A DNA stretch of 64,000 bases from the NCBI GenBank assembly GCA_004193285.1, contig SECP01000012.1, positions 62,001-126,000 on the forward strand, given 5' to 3'. This DNA comes from Myxococcales bacterium (GTDB lineage Bacteria; Myxococcota_A; Polyangia; Polyangiales; Polyangiaceae). A model generated the notes under the pieces. That model did no database searches, was not told where the DNA came from, and saw nothing but the letters and a program-made list of their open reading frames with translations. The translations under genes and the position numbers were made by a program. Below, piece by piece: positions 16,767 through 25,738 of this stretch; positions within the stretch are counted from its first letter, which is position 1; each line of letters opens with the position of its first letter.

Positions 16767-18749
16767 ATGTATTCGTCCAAGCGTCACGGGGCTTTGGTGG
16801 CTTGCGGGGTGTGGGCAGCAGCGGTCCTCGCGAGCTGCGGCGGCACTTCCAAGCAGGAGCCTCAAGGCGCGGCGGGTAGCAGCTCGGCGGGCACACCGGC
16901 CGCGGCCGCGGGTGAGGGCCCGAGCTCGGAGGGCGGGGGTGGCTCCGGAGCGACCCCGAACGAGGGCGGCGCCGGCGCGGTGGACTCGGGCGGCACGGCA
17001 ACCGGTGGCGAGCCTGAAGGCGGCGCCGGTTCGGAGGCGTGCGTGCCCGGCGCCACCAGCTGCGACGGGCCGAGCGTTCGCGTTTGCGTGGAGGACGGTA
17101 AGAGCACGCGCATCCAAGCCACCTGCGGGCCCTCCCAGGTGTGCGTGAACGCGGCGTGCGCCGAGATCGCGTGCGTTCCGAACGACACCTTTTGCGCGGG
17201 CAGCCAGCTCCGCCGCTGCCTGGAAAACGGTGTAGATAGCGAGCTGCTCGAAGCCTGCGGCACCGGTCGGTTCTGCTCCGAGCAAGCGGGCGTCGCCGCC
17301 TGCACGGCTACCGCGTGCTCGCCGAATGCCCCGCTCTGCGTGGACCAAGTCGCCACCCAGTGCGCGGCGAACGGCTCCGGGCCCAAGGCGGGCGGCATCG
17401 ACTGCGGCGCGGAGGCGGCCACCTGTGAAGAAGGCGCGTGCGTCACCGAAATCTGCAAAACTGGGGAAAAATACTGCGAGCACGACGACGTGTACCTGTG
17501 CGTCGGCGGCTCGAAGACGGTGCTCTTCAGCAAGTGCGAGGCGGACGAGGTCTGTGATCCGGAGCTGCTCGCGTGTCGCAGCAAAATTTGTGAGCCGGGT
17601 AAGCTCGGCTGCGACGCCAGCCGCGTCGCCACCTGTAACGCGCTCGGCACCGCTTACGTGCAGAGCAACATCGACTGCGCGGCCTCGAACCAGCTCTGCC
17701 TCGAGGGCAGCTGCAAGCCGAAGGTTTGCACCCCGAATTCGAGCTACTGCGAAGGCAACTCGGTGCGTAGGTGTGACGCGAGTGGCACGTCCTCCACGCT
17801 GGAGCAGAGTTGCCAGTCGGGCTTCTATCATTGCGCTCCGTTCAGCGCTAACCAGGCGTTCTGCTACTACAACAACTGCACTCCGAACGCGCCCGCGTGC
17901 CAAGGCGATAAGCTCACCCAGTGCAACGCGGAGGGCACTGGCTACGTAGCGGGCGGGGTGGACTGCGGGACCGGCAGCGTCTGCGAGGGCGCCGCCTGCA
18001 AGACCAAGGTGTGCGAGGGATACGAGAGGTTTTGCAAAGAGGGCGACATTTACCAGTGCTCCAACAGCCTGAGCTCTTACCTGTCTTACGACTGCGGAGC
18101 GGACGCGCGCTGCCTTCCGACCCCTCAGGGGGTTCGCTGCGTGCCGTACGATTGCTCACCCGGCAGCAAAGCGTGCCTCAAGAACGTCGTGGGAACCTGC
18201 GCTAGCGACGGCGTCACGCTATCCACAGTGAAGGAGGACTGCGGCGCGAGCAACCAGGTGTGCAGCACCACCAGCGCCTGCGCTCCCGCCGCGGTGGACG
18301 CGATTGGCGTCGCAGAAGAGGTGCAGAGCTACCCCGCAAACCAAGTATTTGGCAACGTGGTGGACGTGCTGTCCAATCGGCAGCTCACGCAGCTGGCAGC
18401 CAACGTCGTGCTGGCCGGCGAGCGTGATCTGCGCTGGCTCGTCTTCGAAGAGACGAACGGCGCCTTCGTCGCCAAGTACGACAAGCTGGTCAAGGACCAA
18501 ACCGGTAGCGGATACCTCTCGTCAGGTGGGCTGGATTACGAGCTCAAGGCCGGGCGGCGCTACCTGCTCGCGCTAGCGGTGACCCAAGGCGGCGCCGCCG
18601 TGTATTACGACGCGGCTCCCTGGCCTTCGGCCATCTCTTTCGGCCGTATCGTAGGCGGTCTGGCGACGACCTACGCGACCACCGTCTACGCTGACTACAC
18701 GAATACCCAGACGTCCTTCGTCTTCAAGGTCACGACCGCGCTGCCATGA
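16767..18749 (+). CDS. Lipoprotein with about nine Cys-rich repeats
   Basis: 660 residues; signal peptide ends V-L-A-S-C. After a Gly/Ala linker (about 30-88), residues about 90-500 consist of roughly nine repeats of 42-48 residues following C-x-P-x(3-6)-C-x-x-x-x-(L/V)-x-x-C-x(10-14)-C-x(5-6)-C-x-x-x-x-C. Each likely forms a small disulfide module. The C-terminal 160 residues are cysteine-poor and beta-rich, possibly an extracellular binding domain. The repeat architecture fits a long surface stalk or adhesin. It follows the lipoprotein at 15867 with a 75-base gap on the same strand. Confidence 0.8.
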   Translation: MYSSKRHGALVACGVWAAAVLASCGGTSKQEPQGAAGSSSAGTPAAAAGEGPSSEGGGGSGATPNEGGAGAVDSGGTATGGEPEGGAGSEACVPGATSCDGPSVRVCVEDGKSTRIQATCGPSQVCVNAACAEIACVPNDTFCAGSQLRRCLENGVDSELLEACGTGRFCSEQAGVAACTATACSPNAPLCVDQVATQCAANGSGPKAGGIDCGAEAATCEEGACVTEICKTGEKYCEHDDVYLCVGGSKTVLFSKCEADEVCDPELLACRSKICEPGKLGCDASRVATCNALGTAYVQSNIDCAASNQLCLEGSCKPKVCTPNSSYCEGNSVRRCDASGTSSTLEQSCQSGFYHCAPFSANQAFCYYNNCTPNAPACQGDKLTQCNAEGTGYVAGGVDCGTGSVCEGAACKTKVCEGYERFCKEGDIYQCSNSLSSYLSYDCGADARCLPTPQGVRCVPYDCSPGSKACLKNVVGTCASDGVTLSTVKEDCGASNQVCSTTSACAPAAVDAIGVAEEVQSYPANQVFGNVVDVLSNRQLTQLAANVVLAGERDLRWLVFEETNGAFVAKYDKLVKDQTGSGYLSSGGLDYELKAGRRYLLALAVTQGGAAVYYDAAPWPSAISFGRIVGGLATTYATTVYADYTNTQTSFVFKVTTALP

Positions 18750-19008
18750 CGTGACCGCGGCACTGCAGCTCCCTGGACGGCTAGAGGAGCTATGTGCAGC
18801 GGAAGGATCGCACAAGGGTTCTGGCGTCAAGAGCGGGGAGCCGGCGGCGGCGGAATTCTTTTTTTGCGTGTGCGGCGAAGGTCCCGGGGGGAGGGGGCTC
18901 TAATTCGGCAATGCGGGTCTGGAGCGGTGGCGGAAGTCCCCGCGGGCGCGCAGCACCGCCTACCCACCCAGGGACTTTGGCGGATTGTCCGGATCGAGGA
19001 GCTCAACC

Positions 19009-20640
19009 ATGTTCCGTAAAATATCGACGCTCACGCTGCTTGCTCTTTCATTCTCGAGCTTGCTAGCGAGCGCGTGCGGCAGCGCCGCGGAGGCAGACGC
19101 GGATCCGGACGTCGAGCTCGAGTCGGTCGGAAGCTCTTCGAGCGCGCTCACCGGGCAGGACCGCTTGACCGCGTGCGCGAAAGATCCTCGGGTCGTCGCA
19201 GGGCTAGTCAGCGCGCGCATCTGCGCGGGTGGAGACATCTTCGCCCGTGAAACGTTCGGCGGGAACGGGCGCACGTGCACGTCTTGCCATCCTATCGGCC
19301 ACAATACGACGCTCGACGGCCCCTTCGTGAACGCGCTATTCGCCCAGAATCCGAACGATCCGCTGTTCGTCTTCATGAACGACCCTGCGCTCGCCGGGCT
19401 GGAAAGCCAGAATGGGCTCTTCTCGTTCGGGAACGTGCTCGAGAACGTCGATGGCTTCGAAGATCCGACCCACAAGTTCATCCTGCGGTCGGTGCCCCAC
19501 ACCCTCGGTCTGAGTCAGACCATCTCCGCGGACCCGACCGACCCCAAAGCTACCGTGCCGCCGGGAGAGCGAACGGGTTGGGGCGGGGATGGGGCGCCGG
19601 GGGACGGCTCGCTCCGCGCGTTCCTGCAGGGCGCCATCAAACAGCACTACACGAAGACGCTGACCCGCGAGGTGGGGGTCGATTTTCGCGAGGCTACGCC
19701 GCTGGAGCTGGACCTCACCAACGAGTTTCAACGCTCGCTTGGCCGCACCCGGGAGCTCGACCTCAATCAGGTCAATCTCTCCGACCCGATTGCAAACCTC
19801 GGCCGCCAGGTCTTTCTCGACCCCAACAAGGGGCGCTGCAACTTCTGTCACCTCAACGCGGGCGCCAACTTCCAGGACACGGGCAAGGGCCGCAACTTCG
19901 ATACGGAGATTCGCACTTCGCCGGCGGTGGGCGACATTGGTGTCCTCGCCGACGGAACGCCGGTGTTCGACGGCGGCTTCGGCGGCATCAATCTCGCGCA
20001 GCCGAACATGGCCGGCCTGAGCGCTGACCCGAACGTGGGCGACAAGAACGCGTTCGGCAACGGCACCTTCAATACGCCTTCGCTCATCGAAGCCGCGGAT
20101 ACGGGGCCGTTCTTTCACAATCACGCCTCGTTTCTCGGGAGCGAGATCGAAAACGCGGTGTTCTTCTACATCGACCCGAGTGGCTTCGGTCGGTCGGAAG
20201 CGGCAAAGGACATGCTTCCTCGCTTCCCATCGCCCATCGCGTTCACCCCGGACGAAGGTAACGCGATCGGTCGTTTCTTGCGCGCGCTCAACGTCGCGTT
20301 CAATCTGGACCTCGCCAAGCAGCGGCTCAGCGCCGCGCGCACTCTGTTCACCCGATCCGGCGCGAGCAGTGCCGCGATTCAGGTCGGTTTGTTGCGGCTG
20401 GCAGACGCGGAGCTGAACGACGCGCTCACGGTCTTGAGCCACGCCCCCGTTCAACCGTTCTACCCGGTTTCGGTCGACCAGATCGGCCTAGCCCGAACCG
20501 AGATCGCGAACGCCATCGCCGCTCCGGCGTCTTCGAGAGGTGGCTCCATTTCGAACGCCGTTTCGCGAGTGGAGACTGCTCGCAGCCCGATCGGCGCGAA
20601 CATCAACTACAACCTCGGCTCAGGCAACCTGCTGTTTTAA
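19009..20640 (+). CDS. Di-haem cytochrome c peroxidase/MauG-like lipoprotein
   Basis: 543 residues from ATG 19009 with GAGGAG upstream; the signal ends L-A-S-A-C. Two c-type haem motifs, C-T-S-C-H (Cys90) and C-N-F-C-H (Cys277), sit about 187 residues apart. The first is followed by the P-I-G-H-N segment, and a likely distal/axial region F-F-H-N-H is present near 365. This is the layout of di-haem peroxidase/MauG-family proteins, which reduce peroxide or carry out periplasmic oxidation. The C-terminal 110 residues are helical and extra to the family core. It is likely exported and anchored by lipid. Confidence 0.85.
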   Translation: MFRKISTLTLLALSFSSLLASACGSAAEADADPDVELESVGSSSSALTGQDRLTACAKDPRVVAGLVSARICAGGDIFARETFGGNGRTCTSCHPIGHNTTLDGPFVNALFAQNPNDPLFVFMNDPALAGLESQNGLFSFGNVLENVDGFEDPTHKFILRSVPHTLGLSQTISADPTDPKATVPPGERTGWGGDGAPGDGSLRAFLQGAIKQHYTKTLTREVGVDFREATPLELDLTNEFQRSLGRTRELDLNQVNLSDPIANLGRQVFLDPNKGRCNFCHLNAGANFQDTGKGRNFDTEIRTSPAVGDIGVLADGTPVFDGGFGGINLAQPNMAGLSADPNVGDKNAFGNGTFNTPSLIEAADTGPFFHNHASFLGSEIENAVFFYIDPSGFGRSEAAKDMLPRFPSPIAFTPDEGNAIGRFLRALNVAFNLDLAKQRLSAARTLFTRSGASSAAIQVGLLRLADAELNDALTVLSHAPVQPFYPVSVDQIGLARTEIANAIAAPASSRGGSISNAVSRVETARSPIGANINYNLGSGNLLF

Positions 20641-20792
20641 TCCCGGGCCGCCCCGCGGGCGACGTGCCCGGCCTCGGCGCCGGAGCACGTCGTCCTCGCG
20701 CGTCAGGGCGCTCTGGCACCAAAAGGTCGCGAGCAAACGCGCGGCCTCTGGAGCGAGTTGCTCGCGCCCGTGGCGAGTGAAACAATCGCGCG

Positions 20793-21740
20793 GTGAGCTT
20801 GCTTTCGTCTGTTGGACTGCCAGTCGTGCTTTCGGGCCTGCTACTCCTTGCGTGCGGCGCGAGTGAGGACGGCGGCAGTGGCGTAGAAGCTGGAAAAGGG
20901 GGCACCCAAGGCAACGGCCCGGGCCCGCTGGAGTTGGATGACCCTCCCATCACCGAGGGGCCGCTCGAGACGCTGCAAACCACGCTACCCGCGGGATTCG
21001 TGGCCGCTACCGGCGCGAAGGGCGGCGGCGACGCCTCGCAGCTCAAAGGAGGTTGGAAGGTGGTCGGGCCTTTGGGTGAGCTTCCTGAGCCGTCGCAAAT
21101 GGCCTGCGCGAACGTCCTGCGCGTCTTGATGCGCGACTTCGCGACCTTCAAGCACCCGGACTTTGGCGGGGCCAAGGATCCGCAGAACGCGCTGGGGCTC
21201 GTGGAGTCCGCGCTCGGTCCAGGGCGCAAGCCGACGCGCACTGCCGCCTACCCTCAGGTCGCTTCCAAGCTGGAGGACTGGTACGCGACCATCGCGGGCG
21301 TCAGTACCGCGTACGTGGTGGACTTCTGGCTCGAGCCGGTCGGAAAGTCCTTCGTGCTCGACTCGAGCCGCTTTTTTCCGCTGGATAGCGTGGCCTCAGC
21401 CGAATCGACGCAAAACGACGACGACGGTCAGCCGCGGAACTTCGGCTTCACCACGGAGCTTCATACGTCCTTCCGGTACGCAGGCGGCGAAATCTTCACG
21501 TTCCGCGGCGACGACGACGTGTTCGTCTTCGTGGACGGAAAGCTGGTCGTCGACATCGGCGGCGTCCACGGCCCTACTCAAGGCACGGTGATGATCGACC
21601 AGCTCGGCTTGGCGAAAGGAAGCGTCTACACGCTCGACCTCTTCCAAGCGGAGCGCAACCCGACCGGCTCCAACTTCCGCATCGAAACCACGCTGGATTT
21701 CGCGGATTGCGGCGCCATCGTGACGGACGTGCCGAGGTAG
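20793..21740 (+). CDS. Fibro-slime domain lipoprotein
   Basis: 315 residues from GTG 20793; signal peptide ends L-L-L-A-C. A Gly/Gly-Thr linker is short here. The body carries the fibro-slime domain pattern: P-S-Q, then D-F-A-T-F-K-x-P-D-F near 120, and the conserved F-T-F-R-G-D-D-D-V-F-V-F-V-D-G-K-L-V-V-D-I-G-G-V-H-G near 230-260, followed by Y-x-L-D-L-F-x-A-E-R. The domain is a PA14-like beta sandwich found in slime-mould and myxobacterial extracellular proteins and is thought to bind carbohydrate. It probably acts in surface or matrix adhesion. Confidence 0.92.
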   Translation: MSLLSSVGLPVVLSGLLLLACGASEDGGSGVEAGKGGTQGNGPGPLELDDPPITEGPLETLQTTLPAGFVAATGAKGGGDASQLKGGWKVVGPLGELPEPSQMACANVLRVLMRDFATFKHPDFGGAKDPQNALGLVESALGPGRKPTRTAAYPQVASKLEDWYATIAGVSTAYVVDFWLEPVGKSFVLDSSRFFPLDSVASAESTQNDDDGQPRNFGFTTELHTSFRYAGGEIFTFRGDDDVFVFVDGKLVVDIGGVHGPTQGTVMIDQLGLAKGSVYTLDLFQAERNPTGSNFRIETTLDFADCGAIVTDVPR

Positions 21741-21795
21741 CGCTAGGCGGCGAAGGTGACGCTCGCCTCCCGCGAAACTCACGGGTTCTGAACCG

Positions 21796-23313
21796 TCAGC
21801 CGCGAGGCCCCGCGGCCGCGGCTTCGGAGACGCCTTGCTCGTGGAGCTTCAGGAGGCGCGCGTCCACCAGCGACTTGGCCCACGCCTCCGCCTGCTCGCG
21901 CTCTGCGCCGCGCAGCCGCTGGCTCTCGCTCTTGACCCCTTCGGGAGAAGAGCCGCCGCTTTCTTCCAGCAAGCTGTCGGCGGTGGAGCGCCACGTGGCG
22001 AGCTGCAAGGCGCCGCCAGCGGTCGACATGGCCACCCAATCCACCATCGAAGCCGGCCGGTCGTGCACCTCGACGTGAAAACGGAGGGAGGTCGGTAGCT
22101 CTTCCAAACGGAAGCGCACGACGCCTGCGAGCGCGTGACCCTGCAAGGTGGCGAGGGTGAGGCTCGTGGCCGTGAGCTCCACGACCCGTACCTGCACGTG
22201 GCCACGGAGCGGCAAGCTCATCGTGAGGGTGACGCCGTAGCGCACCTCCACCTGCGAGCCGGGCTCCACTCCAACGCCGACGTGCCATGGCGTCATCTCG
22301 CCGAATCGGGCGCGGAAACGCTCGAACAAGGCCTCGGCGCTCAACTTGCTGTCCTGAATATCCACCCACACGTGTCGGCGCACGAGTGAACCGACGCCCT
22401 CGTCGATCGTCTGCTCCGGAGTGTCGTCGGCGAGCCGCTCGAGCCCGGCGTCCAGCGTGGTGGGAGTGACGCCGAAAACGGACTTCAGAGCGTCCTGCCC
22501 GGGCGCGAGCAGGTTGCCCTCCTTCATCATTTGGATCTGGTTGCCGTCCAGCGGTGTGGTGATACCGAGCGCGGTGAGGGCGCGGGCGCCGAGCACCGCG
22601 AGGAAGCCGGGCATGGGGATGCTGGGCGCGGCTCGACCGGTCAGGCGGCGCAGGCGCACCGCCAGATCGTTCAGGCTGGTTCGGTCGGGGCCTGCCAGCT
22701 CGAGGGTTTGCGCCTCCAGGCCCGCCAGGTCCACCGAGGCTGCCAGCGCCTGCGCGAGGTCTTCCACCCAGATGGGCTGGAACGGATGCTCGCCGCCGTC
22801 GATCGAGGGGACGACCGACACGACCCGCACCATCTTGAGCAGCACCGAGATGACCTGGTCCCCCGGTCCGTACACGTTGCCGGGGCGAAGCACCACCCAT
22901 TGGCGCGAGAACTGCCTCACGGTGGATTCCGCAGCGCGCTTGGACGCGTGGTAATCGGAAGCGCCCCGCTCGGCACCGAGCGAAGAGACGTAGACCACGC
23001 GTGTGACGGAAGCGCGCTCTGCGGCACCGATGACCGTGCGCGTGCCCGAGACGTTGACCTCCTGGAAGGTGCCGGACTCACCTTCGCTGATGATGCCGGC
23101 GGCGTGAATGACCGCCTGGCAACCATCCATGGCGCGGCTCAGGGCGTCCGCGTCGTTGATGTCGCCGTCGTGGCAGCTCACTTCTGCCGGCCACTGTCGT
23201 GCCGACTCCGACGCGTGCCGCGAATAGATACGCACCCGATGGCCGCGAACCAGCAAGGCCACCACCGTGGGCGAGCCAAGAACACCGTTACCGCCCGTTA
23301 CTAAAACTTCCAC
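21796..23313 (-). CDS. NAD(P)-binding SDR (epimerase-like) fused to DUF1990-like domain
   Basis: 505 residues from the GTG at 23313, which is preceded by GAGGCGGA and places the Rossmann motif at the N-terminus (V-E-V-L-V-T-G-G-N-G-V-L-G). The extended/atypical SDR part covers about 1-300 with Y-H-A-S-K as catalytic Tyr/Lys and S-S-L for Ser. The C-terminal part (about 345-480: V-G-V-G-V-E-P-G-S to T-L-Q-G-H-A-L-A-G-V-V-R-F-R-L-E-E) resembles DUF1990, an SRPBCC-like lipid-pocket fold. It may act on a hydrophobic substrate such as an isoprenoid. Cytoplasmic. Confidence 0.82.
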   Translation of the reverse strand: MEVLVTGGNGVLGSPTVVALLVRGHRVRIYSRHASESARQWPAEVSCHDGDINDADALSRAMDGCQAVIHAAGIISEGESGTFQEVNVSGTRTVIGAAERASVTRVVYVSSLGAERGASDYHASKRAAESTVRQFSRQWVVLRPGNVYGPGDQVISVLLKMVRVVSVVPSIDGGEHPFQPIWVEDLAQALAASVDLAGLEAQTLELAGPDRTSLNDLAVRLRRLTGRAAPSIPMPGFLAVLGARALTALGITTPLDGNQIQMMKEGNLLAPGQDALKSVFGVTPTTLDAGLERLADDTPEQTIDEGVGSLVRRHVWVDIQDSKLSAEALFERFRARFGEMTPWHVGVGVEPGSQVEVRYGVTLTMSLPLRGHVQVRVVELTATSLTLATLQGHALAGVVRFRLEELPTSLRFHVEVHDRPASMVDWVAMSTAGGALQLATWRSTADSLLEESGGSSPEGVKSESQRLRGAEREQAEAWAKSLVDARLLKLHEQGVSEAAAAGPRG

Positions 23314-23434
23314 GGCTCCGCCTCTTGCAAGACCGCGACCAAGCCGCGACCCGCGAGGCACCGCTCGGGCTCGTTGCAAGCTGCCTCGACTTGTCTAACT
23401 TTTCGACGCCACGCCCGCAGCCGGCGCCGAGCCG

Positions 23435-23974
23435 CTAGTCGCTCGCTGGCTCGTCGTGTTCGGTTGCGCATCCGTCGCCGGAGTTCCCCGGCGCACCCTG
23501 CTCGCACCAAGCGAGCAGCAGCGCACTTGCCTCCGCTTCGAGCGCCTCGACCGGTGGATCGAGGTCCAGATAGGTCGGCGGCATCCGCTCACTTTCGACC
23601 GCGGACGCGACGAGCTCGAAGCGCGCCTTGCCCCGTTTGTTCAGGACGTGCAGGTCCTCGTAAGTCACGAGCGCAAACGGCGCCCCTTGGGTTGGCTGCT
23701 GGCCGTGGCAACGCTGGCAGCTTCGCTGGAGCACCGAGCGCGCCTCGCACCACGTCGGTGCCGGCGGTGCCGCCGAAGCTCCTGCGCTCGCTTGTCCCGC
23801 CGCGGCCTCGGTGGGTAGCTCGCGCGAAGCACCGCCTTCGCTCGGTTCCTCGGAGACGTGAGCGCAGGCGAGCGCGAGCAGCGCCGCGCACCAACTCGCA
23901 CTGATGAGCACCCGCGGAACACGGCGCGTGGGCGCGACCGTGAGGCGCGCCCCGCGCTTCGAGCTTTTCGTCAC
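23435..23974 (-). CDS. Mono-haem c-type cytochrome lipoprotein
   Basis: 179 residues; an Arg-rich N-region then a hydrophobic segment ending L-A-L-A-C, so a lipoprotein. The single haem motif C-Q-R-C-H lies near residue 88 in a W-C-E-A-R-S-V-L-Q-R-S-C-Q-R-C-H-G context typical of PSCyt/Planctomycete-type cytochromes, and E-S-E-R-M-P-P near 130 supplies the expected Met ligand. It probably carries electrons in the envelope. The start at 23974 is the longest available and fits the signal peptide. Confidence 0.85.
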   Translation of the reverse strand: MTKSSKRGARLTVAPTRRVPRVLISASWCAALLALACAHVSEEPSEGGASRELPTEAAAGQASAGASAAPPAPTWCEARSVLQRSCQRCHGQQPTQGAPFALVTYEDLHVLNKRGKARFELVASAVESERMPPTYLDLDPPVEALEAEASALLLAWCEQGAPGNSGDGCATEHDEPASD

Positions 23975-24229
23975 GTTCTTCGATACGGCACCTCACTGCG
24001 AATCGTGAGTGGGAACGTAAACAACACGTTGGTGTTGCTTTATTCAGGGCGGGCCGGGGGTGGTTTCCCTCACGAACTGGCTTGAAATAAGCCGGTTTCG
24101 CACTTCACTCCGCGCCCCGTGCGCCGTTATTGGGAGTGGGCTCGTCGCCGGCTTTCGCTAGCGACGATGGGGCCGCTCCGAACGGAGCGTTCTTTCGCAA
24201 GCGGAGACTCTCCGCAGAAAGCCGTGTTC
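23975..24229. other. Divergent intergenic region with a small dyad
   Basis: 255 bases between two divergent haem-protein genes. CAACAC-GTTG-GTGTTG at about 24022-24037 forms a perfect 6-bp dyad in a less GC-rich patch and could be an operator. No gene is supported here. Confidence 0.4.
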
Positions 24230-25684
24230 ATGATGTTTGCAAGCACCGTCTCGGGCGGTCGTGCGCGCTCAGCGCTGGTCGTCCTCCTCGCGCTCGGCTG
24301 CTCGGCTGGGGCCGACGAGGAAGCCGTGGACTCGCAAGTCCAGGCAGTAAAGACGGTCACGATCGACGTGCGCCGCTCGCTGGTGGTGACGGAGCAAGCC
24401 ATCCTGTCACGCTTCTCGTTCGAGCGAGTGCTCTCTCAGCTCGCGAGCCAGAGCGGAGTGGCCGGGCTTACCGCCACCCAGCTGTTCCAGCAGTGGTGGG
24501 ATACGCAGAACGCGGCGCCGGGGGCGTACGCAGGGGCTCATTGCGACGATTACGTCAGCGCTGGCGCGTCCACGTTGAACGGCTATCCCTATTTGTGCCG
24601 CGGCGAAGCCGAGGGCACGCAAGCAGCTTGCGACCCTTTCGCGGTGGGCAGCAGCTGCGCTTACATTCCCATTGGTCTCTTCAATCGCTTCGACCTCGCT
24701 CCGGAAAACGGCGCCCATTGCGGCGAATACCGCATCGTTTACGCCAAGGAGTCGGGGGTGAGCTCGACGAGTGACCGCAACCTGGTCATCTTCGAAGCCG
24801 CGCTCGCCAACCCGCACCCGCAACAGGGCCTCAAGGGCTGCCAGCAAATCGTCGACACCTGGGCCGATCTGACGAAGCAAAGCTCGCTCAGCGCGCGCGC
24901 CGACGTGCTGGAAGACTTCTACTTCGACGGTCAGGGCTCGGTGGGGCCGGTCGTGCACGTGAACAACTTCGGCAATAACCCGCTCGGGGCCGGACAGATT
25001 CGCACCAATCAGTTCTCGAACACGGTGAGCGGCTGGTCGCTGCGAGAGTTCAAGCTGGCGCGCACCTGCACTGGGCAGAGCTGCACCCAGCTGAAGGTCG
25101 TGCCTGTCACGAACAAGAACAACGCCTTCGGCCCGCTCTTCGCGCCGTCGTCGACGCTGCCGGCAGCCACCTCGTTTCAGAGCTTCTTCCCGAGCCAGGT
25201 CGCAAGCCTGGTCGGAGCGACGGCCACATCGCTCGATATCGACACCCCCGACCTTTACAACACGGGTCAAAGCCAGGCTTCAGGGACCACCGCCGCGGAA
25301 ATGCGCTACGCCGTGCAGCTCGGCACCGCTCCCGGCGCACTCTACGACGGCATTCAAGGGCAGCTGACGACGCTGGGTAGCGCGCTCACGCCGGCAGACA
25401 TCGCTCTCCGCGCGCAAGCCCTGAGCTGCGCCGGCTGTCATCGCTTGAACAACAACGTGGCCCTCGGCGGCGGCTTGACGTGGCCGGCGTCGCTCGGCTT
25501 CACCCACGTGACCGAGCGCGAGACCGAGGTCGTTGCCGGCGAGACACGCTTTCGCATCTCCGACGCGCTCGTCAACGCGCTCTTGCCGGCCCGCCAGGCA
25601 ATCTTCGAGGACTTCCTCAACGACCGGCCGCGCCCCTCCAAGGGACCGAATCATCCGCTGAACAACTGGCGCTCGCACGGCTGA
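24230..25684 (+). CDS. Lipoprotein with C-terminal c-type haem motif
   Basis: 484 residues when started at the ATG pair at 24230/24233; the signal peptide ends L-A-L-G-C-S. The frame is open further upstream but lacks signal character. The long middle region has paired cysteines (A-H-C-D-D, L-C-R-G, A-A-C-D-P, S-S-C-A, A-H-C-G-E), suggesting disulfides. One haem motif, C-A-G-C-H (Cys400), is followed by R-L-N-N-N and a conserved-looking tail. I know no family name; similar proteins with one CxxCH near the end are common in myxobacteria. It is likely an exported redox protein. The kinase gene starts 54 bases downstream. Confidence 0.72.
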   Translation: MMFASTVSGGRARSALVVLLALGCSAGADEEAVDSQVQAVKTVTIDVRRSLVVTEQAILSRFSFERVLSQLASQSGVAGLTATQLFQQWWDTQNAAPGAYAGAHCDDYVSAGASTLNGYPYLCRGEAEGTQAACDPFAVGSSCAYIPIGLFNRFDLAPENGAHCGEYRIVYAKESGVSSTSDRNLVIFEAALANPHPQQGLKGCQQIVDTWADLTKQSSLSARADVLEDFYFDGQGSVGPVVHVNNFGNNPLGAGQIRTNQFSNTVSGWSLREFKLARTCTGQSCTQLKVVPVTNKNNAFGPLFAPSSTLPAATSFQSFFPSQVASLVGATATSLDIDTPDLYNTGQSQASGTTAAEMRYAVQLGTAPGALYDGIQGQLTTLGSALTPADIALRAQALSCAGCHRLNNNVALGGGLTWPASLGFTHVTERETEVVAGETRFRISDALVNALLPARQAIFEDFLNDRPRPSKGPNHPLNNWRSHG

Positions 25685-25738
25685 GCGCGCTCGAGGCGGT
25701 CGCTGTCTCAGCGCCCTCGAGCCACCACGAAAGTAGCA

